This document shows positions 1 through 5,307 of a stretch of DNA of 6,872 bases, in pieces (position 1 is the stretch's first letter; every line of letters begins with the position of its first letter). The notes below the pieces were generated by a model. The model ran no database searches, was not told the origin of the DNA, and worked only from the letters and a program-made list of their open reading frames with translations. This stretch comes from Rhodospirillales bacterium (GTDB taxonomy: Bacteria; Pseudomonadota; Alphaproteobacteria; Rhodospirillales; Casp-alpha2): contig JANRAT010000114.1 of assembly GCA_030727885.1 (NCBI GenBank), positions 1-6,872 of the forward strand, read 5' to 3'. The translations under genes were made by a program, and so were the position numbers.

Positions 1-8
1 GATCAGGC

Positions 9-1250
9 TCACTTTTCAATCAGTTCGGCCTGCAGACTGACTTCGTGGGTCAGGGTCTGATGCACCGGGCAGCGCTCTGCGATTTCAAAGATTTTTTGTC
101 TTTGCTCATCGCTTAAATCACCGCTGAGTTCGATCCCGATATTAATGAGATCGACCATGCCCTTTTCGGTTTCGCAGGCCACGCAATCCTCGGCATGGAT
201 TTTCTTGTGCCGCAAAGTGACCCGTGCCTGTTTGAGTGGCCAGCCCTTGCGGTCGGCATACATGCGCATGGTCATCGACTTGCAGGTGCCGAGTGCGGTC
301 AGCAGATAATCATATGGGGATGGCCCGCTGTCATTGCCGCCGACACTCATGGGTTCATCCCCATACAGCGTGTGCCGCCCGCCGACCGAGACAACATTGG
401 TGAATGTGCCCTTGCCGGTTTCCTGAACGACGACGCCATCCGAAATGGCCGGGACATCTTCACCGGTGCCGATATCCTTGCCGCTTGTGATATAGCGCTC
501 TGCCCAGGCGGCGATGACATTGGCACAATAAATTGCATCGGCGCGCTTCGACAGCAGATGATCGGCAGTATCGAGTGAGACAAAGCTTTTCGGGTGTTTG
601 GCTGCGAGATAGATTTCCTGCGCGTTTTCAATACCGACTGTCTGGTCGATGGGAGAGTGAAAAATCAAAAGTGCTTTTCTGAGATTGCTGACGTTTGCCA
701 GTAATTTTTGTGAACGAATATCATCGAGGAATTGTTTTTTGATGCGGAACGGTCGACCAACCAGTGTGACCTCGGCTTCTCCTTCTGCATCGATCTTTTT
801 GATATCGTCGGCAAAGTTGTTGGCGGTATGACCTGGATCGGCCGGTGCGCCGATTGTGCAAACGGCTTCAACTTCGTCAATTTTCGATGCTGCAGCAAGA
901 ACCGCAGCCCCACCCAGCGAATGGCCGATAAGGATTTTAGGCGCCGATAAATTTGTCCGCATATGATCCGCGGCAGCGACAAGATCGCCGACGTTGGAGG
1001 TAAAATTGGTGTTGGCAAAATCACCTTCACTGGCACCAAGCCCTGTAAAATCGAAGCGCAATACGGCGATGCCATGAGCCGTCAGCCCTTCTGCGATGCG
1101 GCTTGCTGCAAATATATCTTTGCCGCAGGTAAAGCAGTGTGCGAACAGGGCATAGGCTTTGACCTCCCCTTGCGGCAGATCAAGTCGGGCTGCCAATGTA
1201 TCGCCCAAAGCACCCTTGAAAGTAACTTTCTCACTGCGTGCCACGTTCAT
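9..1250 (-). CDS. Bifunctional alpha/beta hydrolase / OsmC-family peroxidase fusion
   Basis: The 413-residue product has two domains. Residues 1 to about 255 are an alpha/beta hydrolase, with nucleophile elbow GHSLGG (Ser111), candidate acid Asp202 (SPIDQTV) and candidate base His231 (TADHLL). Residues about 275-413 are an OsmC/Ohr-type domain with the two expected redox cysteines, Cys323 (LGTCKSMTMR) and Cys394 (RCPVHQTL). Arg292 (GGRHTLYG) may be the helper arginine. Known OsmC/Ohr proteins reduce organic hydroperoxides through such a cysteine pair. The hydrolase substrate is unknown. An extra CxxC (Cys356 and Cys359, in EDCVACE) lies between the catalytic cysteines. No signal peptide is seen, so it is probably cytoplasmic. 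The ATG overlaps the PAS gene stop as ATGA. AAGGA lies only 2 bases before this ATG but 8 bases before a GTG at codon 3, so the real start may be that GTG. The fusion architecture is known in proteobacteria and is not a local assembly artefact. Confidence 0.93.
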   Translation of the reverse strand: MNVARSEKVTFKGALGDTLAARLDLPQGEVKAYALFAHCFTCGKDIFAASRIAEGLTAHGIAVLRFDFTGLGASEGDFANTNFTSNVGDLVAAADHMRTNLSAPKILIGHSLGGAAVLAAASKIDEVEAVCTIGAPADPGHTANNFADDIKKIDAEGEAEVTLVGRPFRIKKQFLDDIRSQKLLANVSNLRKALLIFHSPIDQTVGIENAQEIYLAAKHPKSFVSLDTADHLLSKRADAIYCANVIAAWAERYITSGKDIGTGEDVPAISDGVVVQETGKGTFTNVVSVGGRHTLYGDEPMSVGGNDSGPSPYDYLLTALGTCKSMTMRMYADRKGWPLKQARVTLRHKKIHAEDCVACETEKGMVDLINIGIELSGDLSDEQRQKIFEIAERCPVHQTLTHEVSLQAELIEK

Positions 1251-1765
1251 AATCCTTTTTTTGGAATGGTGCCGTAATAGTCATAATGATCCTGCGTTAT
1301 GGAATCTGGATCAATGGCGGAATAGATACGCGATACGTGCACGCCATCATTGCTTAGAGGCAATCGCATCGAAATCCGTATGGAATAAATCCCGGAACGC
1401 CTGAGTATCGGTGTATGGCACAACACGGCTTCACGATTTCGACAGACTTCCGCATATTCGTCCTGATTACCATCACGCATTTTTATTGAGGCAATATCCG
1501 AGAGGAATTTACCGGTCATTTCGGCACCGATCAGATTGGTGCGAGCGGTTCCCCAAAAGCGAAACCTGAAATCCAGAGGGGCATCCTGAACATCAACCAG
1601 AACCGACCATGGCAATAACTTGCTGGGTATGTTTTCCAGAGAAAAGTCGGCAGACAAGGGCAAGTCAGGCTGCTTAGGCAGTGCGCTCCACATCTCGAAT
1701 ACGCCCTTTAGAATATCAGGAAGAGCGGTGCCTTCTTCAATTTTCTGCGTAATGTCTTTTGCCAT
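1247..1765 (-). CDS. Stand-alone PAS domain protein (PAS_5-like)
   Basis: The product is 172 residues and is recognised by pattern as the alphaproteobacterial PAS_5-type family. It has a helix around Trp26, then SLENIPSKLLPWSVLVDV (residues 42-59), then the core strand and helix RFRFWGTARTNLIGAEMTG (67-85), and final strands around 126-151. No kinase, GGDEF, HTH or other output domain is present, so it would have to act through a partner or as a ligand-binding module; its ligand is unknown. Cys108 and Cys116 lie in the central region. An in-frame TGA four codons upstream fixes the ATG at 1765 as the earliest start. No Shine-Dalgarno is seen before it, while TATGAT lies close upstream. The gene ends in ATGA overlap with the hydrolase-OsmC gene, suggesting coupled expression. 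It follows the enoyl-CoA hydratase gene by 52 bases, so a three-gene unit is possible. Confidence 0.87.
   Translation of the reverse strand: MAKDITQKIEEGTALPDILKGVFEMWSALPKQPDLPLSADFSLENIPSKLLPWSVLVDVQDAPLDFRFRFWGTARTNLIGAEMTGKFLSDIASIKMRDGNQDEYAEVCRNREAVLCHTPILRRSGIYSIRISMRLPLSNDGVHVSRIYSAIDPDSITQDHYDYYGTIPKKGL
1253..1262 (-). promoter_or_regulatory. A-rich ribosome site and slip-prone A7 run at the PAS/hydrolase overlap
   Basis: The last codons of the PAS gene read CCA AAA AAA GGA TTA TGA. The AAGGA part can serve as the ribosome site for the hydrolase-OsmC gene: 2 bases before its ATG, or 8 bases before the GTG at its third codon. The seven A residues occupy an X XXY YYZ arrangement relative to the PAS frame, which is the arrangement of -1 frameshift sites. 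The ribosome-site role is likely; the slip is hypothetical. Confidence 0.4.
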
Positions 1766-1773
1766 GTTAAGCG

Positions 1774-1779
1774 ATCATA
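1774..1779 (-). promoter_or_regulatory. Candidate -10 element just before the PAS gene
   Basis: TATGAT on the minus strand matches the TATAAT consensus at 5 of 6 positions and lies 8 bases before the PAS ATG. The expected transcript start is within a base or two of that ATG. A clear -35 is missing (best nearby hexamer TTAATT at an 18-base spacing, 3 of 6). Confidence 0.3.
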
Positions 1780-1817
1780 TCACAGTGGAGGACTTGTAAT
1801 TAATGTTCCTTTTCCTC

Positions 1818-2615
1818 TTACTGCGGATACCAGGCGGCCTTGCGTTTCTCGTGAAAGCTCCTGAGGCCCTCAGAGGCTTCATCCGTCTGGCGCTGCCGTG
1901 AATGGCTTTCGGCCAGTTTCAGGGCAAGGGCGTCATCAATATAAAGTCCTGAAGTTTCGAATAGAGTACGTTTAGTTTCAGCCATGCCGCTTGGGCCGTT
2001 CATCAATATTGAATCGACAATACCGGCACCGGTTGCCTCAAGCTTGTCGCTATCGCACAGGCAATGGACCAGTCCCATCTTTTCGGCAGTTGCGGCGTCG
2101 AAACGCTCAGCTGTAATTGCATATCGCCTGACCTGCCTTGGTCCGATTGCGGCCGCCAATTGCGGGATGATCGGACCGGCATGAAGTCCCCAGCGGACTT
2201 CGGCAATGGAAAAGATCGCATCACGTGTCGCAACCACAACATCACATGCGGCAAGAATGCCGGTGCCGCCGCCAAAGCAGGCGCCATGAACGAGTGCAAC
2301 AGTAGGCTTCATGCAGGCATTGAGTTCGCGAACGGCATCTGTCGTCTGTTGCGATACGGCAAGGTTTTCTGCCGGTGTGCCGCCTCTGACGGCCTCAAGC
2401 CAGGCCAGATCGGCGCCGGCCTGAAAGTGCTTGCCGTTACCCTTGATAACGATGACGCGCACGGCATCGTTACTGCTTAGGGATCTGACGCCTTCAAGCA
2501 GCATGCCGACCATCTCCCCGTTATAAGCATTGTTGACGTGCGGTCTGTTGAGGGTGACGGTTGCAACACCGCGATGATCAATTTCGGCGAGGACGCTGGG
2601 GGCTTGTTCTGACAT
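1818..2615 (-). CDS. Enoyl-CoA hydratase/isomerase-family (crotonase) protein
   Basis: The 265-residue product has the normal crotonase length and landmarks. These are the substrate segment NRPHVNNAYN (23-32), oxyanion-hole loop HFQAGADLAWL (63-73), the glycine-rich GACFGGGTGILAACD (111-125), and IAEVRWGLHAGPIIP (137-151). Crotonase hydratases usually carry two catalytic glutamates. Here the second is present as Glu139, but the first (in GGGxE) is Gly119. This pattern, with SEVR/AEVR-type context, recalls methylglutaconyl-CoA hydratase-like (LiuC-like) proteins of leucine or terpenoid breakdown, but could equally be another acyl-CoA hydratase or isomerase. Substrate is not assignable from the window because no carboxylase or other acyl-CoA genes are adjacent. 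AGGAG lies 5 bases before the ATG and supports the start. The gene diverges from the Nudix gene and is followed by the PAS gene on the same strand. Confidence 0.92.
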   Translation of the reverse strand: MSEQAPSVLAEIDHRGVATVTLNRPHVNNAYNGEMVGMLLEGVRSLSSNDAVRVIVIKGNGKHFQAGADLAWLEAVRGGTPAENLAVSQQTTDAVRELNACMKPTVALVHGACFGGGTGILAACDVVVATRDAIFSIAEVRWGLHAGPIIPQLAAAIGPRQVRRYAITAERFDAATAEKMGLVHCLCDSDKLEATGAGIVDSILMNGPSGMAETKRTLFETSGLYIDDALALKLAESHSRQRQTDEASEGLRSFHEKRKAAWYPQ

Positions 2616-2620
2616 GATGG

Positions 2621-2644
2621 CTCCTGGGGTGGGGACGTTTTATA
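2621..2644 (-). promoter_or_regulatory. Candidate -10 element and ribosome binding site of the hydratase gene
   Basis: On the minus strand TATAAA (2644-2639) sits inside the palindrome TTTTATAAAA and would place a transcript start near 2632. AGGAG (2625-2621) follows, 5 bases before the ATG. The ribosome site is convincing. The promoter is weaker because no good -35 lies at 16-18 bases; TTGTCC is 20 bases away. Confidence 0.35.
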
Positions 2645-2663
2645 AAAGCGGCATTATCGATTC

Positions 2664-2680
2664 TGGACAAAAAGGGTCCA
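2664..2680. repeat. Short inverted repeat between the divergent hydratase and Nudix genes
   Basis: TGGAC and GTCCA form perfect 5-base arms around a 7-base centre. It lies in the 83-base divergent spacer, 18 bases before the Nudix ATG, where a shared operator would sit. No U-run follows on either strand in terminator arrangement. With arms this short it could be chance. No convincing promoter or strong Shine-Dalgarno for the Nudix gene was found in the spacer. Confidence 0.25.
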
Positions 2681-2698
2681 TTCACGGACATAAAGACC

Positions 2699-3337
2699 AT
2701 GAAAAAAATATCTTTCACAAGAGACGATGTCGAAGTTGTTAGCAAAAAATCAGGTTACGACGGGTATTTTGACCTGAATACCTATACCTTTAGACATCGG
2801 CAATTTGCCGGTGGCTGGAGCACGGAAATTCACCGGGAAGTCTTTGAACGCGGCCATGCGGTTGGTGTTCTGCCCTATGACCCGGTAACCGATCAGGTTG
2901 TCCTCATCGAACAGTTTCGCGCTGGCGCCTATGCTTCACTGGAATCCCCCTGGTACAGCGATAAAGCGTCTCCCTGGTTGTATGAAGCCGTTGCCGGCAT
3001 CATTGATGAGGGTGAAAACCCCGAAGATGTCGCCTATCGGGAATCGATTGAAGAAACAGGGCTGACTTTGACGGATCTGATTCCCGTCAGCCATTACCTC
3101 GTAAGCCCGGGGGGAACATCTGAGTCCGTGTTTGTATTCATCGGACGGACTGATGTTGCCAAACTGGGAGGATTGCATGGCGTGCCGCACGAAGGTGAGG
3201 ATATACGGCCTTTTTCCGCGCCGCTTAACGACGCATACGATGCCATTTCGAATGGCCTTATCAATAACGGCATGACCATTATCGCTTTACAGTGGCTGAT
3301 GTTGAATAAAGACAAGGTCCTCACCAAATGGTCATAA
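2699..3337 (+). CDS. Nudix hydrolase, ADP-ribose pyrophosphatase (NudF-like)
   Basis: The 212-residue product contains a full Nudix box at residues 100-122 in the GX5EX7REUXEEXGU pattern: Gly100, Glu106, Arg114-Glu115, Glu118-Glu119 and Gly121-Leu122. The usual hydrophobic residue after RE is Ser116, a small departure. SPGGTSE (136-142) after the box and the acidic HEGEDIR loop (164-170) are typical of ADP-ribose pyrophosphatases, which split ADP-ribose to AMP and ribose-5-phosphate with Mg ions. An N-terminal strand region (about 10-55) matches the dimerisation part of this family, and the length is normal. It is probably cytosolic. The ATG has only a weak upstream ribosome site. The gene stands alone between the divergent hydratase gene and the cysK cluster, 96 bases upstream of the latter. 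Other nucleoside-diphosphate sugar substrates cannot be excluded. Confidence 0.92.
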   Translation: MKKISFTRDDVEVVSKKSGYDGYFDLNTYTFRHRQFAGGWSTEIHREVFERGHAVGVLPYDPVTDQVVLIEQFRAGAYASLESPWYSDKASPWLYEAVAGIIDEGENPEDVAYRESIEETGLTLTDLIPVSHYLVSPGGTSESVFVFIGRTDVAKLGGLHGVPHEGEDIRPFSAPLNDAYDAISNGLINNGMTIIALQWLMLNKDKVLTKWS

Positions 3338-3359
3338 AGGCTAAAAGTTCGGCCAAAGC

Positions 3360-3388
3360 TTGATCGGTGCTAGGTGCACCGATAATCT
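3360..3388 (+). promoter_or_regulatory. Candidate cysK promoter with an inverted repeat in its spacer
   Basis: TTGATC (3360-3365) and TAATCT (3383-3388) are 17 bases apart and match sigma-70 consensus at 4 and 3 of 6 positions. A perfect 8-base inverted repeat, ATCGGTGC and GCACCGAT around TAGGT (3363-3383), overlaps the end of the -35 and fills the spacer up to the first base of the -10. No T-run follows on either strand, so it does not look like an intrinsic terminator for the Nudix gene. A repressor or activator site controlling cysK-sseA is the simplest reading; which regulator is unknown. Confidence 0.4.
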
Positions 3389-3433
3389 GGCTGCAACATT
3401 GAAAATTAATACGTACGACCGGGGATATCATCC

Positions 3434-4438
3434 ATGGACATCAAGAACGGTTTTGAAGAAACCGTCGGCAATACACCATTGATCAGGCTCAATGGTGTTT
3501 CTGAAGCGACTGGCTGCGAAATTTATGGCAAAGCAGAGTTTCTGAACCCCGGGCAATCGGTAAAGGACCGCCCGGCACGACAGATGGTCCTGGACGCGGA
3601 AGCCGCCGGCATCCTGAAACCCGGCGGTACCATAGTTGAAGGTACTGCGGGTAACACAGGGATCGGCCTGGCGCTGATGGCGAATACGCGTGGTTATAAA
3701 TGCAAGATCGTCATGCCCAATACGCAAAGCCAGGAGAAAAAGGATATGCTCCGGCTGTGCGGGGCGGAATTGCTTGAAGTCCCTGCCCTGCCGTTTTCCA
3801 ACCCCGACAATTACCAGCATATTGCGCGTCGTCTGGCTGAGGAAACGGCTGCCAGCGAAAAAGCCGGATGTCTGTTCGCTGATCAGTGGAATAACCTGTC
3901 CAACCGCAAGGCCCACTATCTGACGACCGGACCCGAGATTTGGCAGCAGACAGATGGCAAGGTTGATGGCTTCATCTGTGCGGTCGGCACAGGTGGCACT
4001 TTGGCCGGCACGTCCATGTATCTGAAAAAGATGAATCCGAAAGTTGCCATCGGCTGTGCAGATCCGCTGGGTGCTGCCATGTATAATCTTTTCAAGAATG
4101 GTGAAGCGGTTGCATCTGAGGGTGGCTCCATTTCAGAAGGGATCGGTCTTGGGCGGGTCACACCGATTATTCAGGATATCACTGTCGAGCATCCCTACAT
4201 GATTCCTGATGAGGAAGCGCTGCCGTATGTGTTTGATCTGCTGCAACACGAAGGCCTGTGCCTTGGCGGCTCAAGCGCCATCAATATTGCCGGTGCGGTT
4301 CGTCTCGCCAGGGATCTGGGCCCTGGACATACGATCGTGACGATCCTTTGTGATTCCGGCACGCGATATCAGTCGAAACTGTTCAATCCGGCATTTCTTA
4401 AGAGCAAGAATCTGCCGGTTCCTTCCTGGTTGGAGTAA
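3434..4438 (+). CDS. cysK: Cysteine synthase A (O-acetylserine sulfhydrylase)
   Basis: The enzyme joins O-acetylserine and sulfide to give cysteine and acetate, using PLP in the cytosol. Visible landmarks in the 334-residue product are VGNTPLIRL near the N-terminus (11-19), the PLP lysine Lys44 in QSVKDRPA, the substrate loop GTAGNTG (70-76), the PLP-phosphate loop GTGGT (185-189), and Ser308 in CDSGTRY, which should face the PLP ring nitrogen. The loop has Ala in place of the more common Ser of GTSGNTG. I recall this as usual in the longer alphaproteobacterial form, as is the QSQEKKDMLRL segment. GGGGA lies 8 bases before the ATG. The gene leads a cluster with sseA 3 bases downstream. A cystathionine beta-synthase-like activity is a less likely alternative, since no CBS domains are present. 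Confidence 0.94.
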   Translation: MDIKNGFEETVGNTPLIRLNGVSEATGCEIYGKAEFLNPGQSVKDRPARQMVLDAEAAGILKPGGTIVEGTAGNTGIGLALMANTRGYKCKIVMPNTQSQEKKDMLRLCGAELLEVPALPFSNPDNYQHIARRLAEETAASEKAGCLFADQWNNLSNRKAHYLTTGPEIWQQTDGKVDGFICAVGTGGTLAGTSMYLKKMNPKVAIGCADPLGAAMYNLFKNGEAVASEGGSISEGIGLGRVTPIIQDITVEHPYMIPDEEALPYVFDLLQHEGLCLGGSSAINIAGAVRLARDLGPGHTIVTILCDSGTRYQSKLFNPAFLKSKNLPVPSWLE

Positions 4439-4444
4439 GTTATG
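4432..4444 (+). promoter_or_regulatory. sseA ribosome binding site inside the end of cysK
   Basis: GGAG (4432-4435) overlaps the last codons of cysK and lies 6 bases before the sseA ATG at 4442. The site fixes the sseA start and implies that the same ribosomes can pass from cysK to sseA across the 3-base gap. Confidence 0.65.
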
Positions 4445-5302
4445 ACATATGCCAATCCCGACGATCTCGTCTCGACCGAATGGCTGGCCGAGCGCCTGAA
4501 TGCCCCCGACATACGTATTGTCGATGCGACGTCGTTTTTGCCCGGTGTGCCCAGGAACGCCAGGGCGGAATACCGTGATTGCCACATTCCCGGTGCCGTC
4601 TTTTTTGACATTGATGATATCGCTGATGACCGCGACGATCTACCGCATATGATCCCCTCGCCTGAAAAGTTCGCAAGCCGGGTCCGCAAGCTGGGACTGG
4701 GCGATGGCAACCGCATCGTCGTTTATGATGCCAATGGCGGAACGTCGGCGGCGTGCCGTGTGTGGTGGATGTTCCGGCTGTTCGGGCACGAGGATGTCAG
4801 CGTTCTGAATGGCGGTTTGCCGAAATGGCTTGCAGAAGGCCGGGAAACGGATGATCTGCCTCCGGTCCCCCGTGAGCGTCATTTTACCTCGCGGCAAAAC
4901 AATTTTCTGGTTCGGTCGGTCGAGCAATTGCTTGAAAACTGCAACACGCAACGTGAACTTGTCGTTGATGTCAGAAGTGCTGAACGCTTTGCCGGAACGG
5001 GCGAGGAGCCACGTGCCGGGCTTCGTAAAGGCCATATCCCAGGCAGTGTCAACTTGCCGTTCATGAAGGTTGTCGACAAGGATGCTAATTTCGTCTTCCG
5101 TTCTGCTGAGGAAATTAAAAAATGTTTCGACGATGCGGGCATTGATTTCAAAAGTCCCGTCGTTACCAGTTGCGGTTCCGGTGTTACGGCATGTGTCATC
5201 GCTTTTGCCGGCCACCTGATCTGTAAGAGAGATATTGCTGTTTATGATGGTTCATGGAGCGAATGGGGCAGCCGCCAGGACACCCCGATCGTAAGCGACT
5301 GA
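4442..5302 (+). CDS. sseA: 3-mercaptopyruvate sulfurtransferase (tandem rhodanese)
   Basis: The 286-residue product is a two-domain rhodanese. The N-terminal, non-catalytic domain (about 8-135) carries HIPGAVFFDID (48-58), YDANGG (95-100) and VLNGGLPKWL (121-130). The C-terminal domain (about 155-280) carries Arg182, Arg191 in GEEPRAG, GHIPGSVNLPF (197-207) and the active loop CGSGVTA with Cys244. CG(S/T)GVTA is the loop of mercaptopyruvate sulfurtransferases, whereas thiosulfate rhodaneses have CRxGVT. The two arginines match those that hold the mercaptopyruvate carboxylate. The enzyme passes sulfur from 3-mercaptopyruvate to a thiol acceptor, giving a persulfide and pyruvate. No signal peptide is seen, so it is probably cytosolic. 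Its place directly after cysK suggests joint control of cysteine making and sulfur release. Confidence 0.94.
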   Translation: MTYANPDDLVSTEWLAERLNAPDIRIVDATSFLPGVPRNARAEYRDCHIPGAVFFDIDDIADDRDDLPHMIPSPEKFASRVRKLGLGDGNRIVVYDANGGTSAACRVWWMFRLFGHEDVSVLNGGLPKWLAEGRETDDLPPVPRERHFTSRQNNFLVRSVEQLLENCNTQRELVVDVRSAERFAGTGEEPRAGLRKGHIPGSVNLPFMKVVDKDANFVFRSAEEIKKCFDDAGIDFKSPVVTSCGSGVTACVIAFAGHLICKRDIAVYDGSWSEWGSRQDTPIVSD

Positions 5303-5307
5303 CCCCG

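Noticed and set aside
1218..1230. Inverted repeat GAAAGTTACTTTC just inside the hydrolase-OsmC gene as a frameshift stimulator
   Set aside because: It can form only 5 pairs, mostly A-U, around a 3-base loop, so it is unlikely to stall a ribosome.
1788..1817. GAGGA and TCCTC as a terminator stem between the hydratase and PAS genes
   Set aside because: The stem is 5 pairs with a 20-base loop and no U-run, too weak for an intrinsic terminator.
3481..3491. The 11-base string GATCAGGCTCA occurs at 1-11 and again at 3481-3491
   Set aside because: The second copy is explained by cysK codons and the first spans the hydrolase-OsmC gene end. There is no longer homology around either, so chance is sufficient.
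3641..3661. Ala in place of Ser in the CysK GTSGNTG loop as a possible loss of function
   Set aside because: GTAGNTG is, to my knowledge, normal in the longer alphaproteobacterial CysK group, and all other PLP residues are present.
3428..3916. A 162-codon open frame on the minus strand opposite the start of cysK
   Set aside because: It is fully antisense to a well-supported cysK. Its translation has no recognisable domain, and open antisense frames are common in such codon use.
4640..5215. A 191-codon open frame on the minus strand inside sseA
   Set aside because: It is an antisense shadow of the sulfurtransferase gene with no family motif and no ribosome site that I can see.
5254..5307. 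An upstream in-frame ATG at 5254 as the start of the GNAT gene
   Set aside because: It would overlap sseA by 49 bases and add an 18-residue lead that reads like sseA in another frame; no ribosome site supports it.
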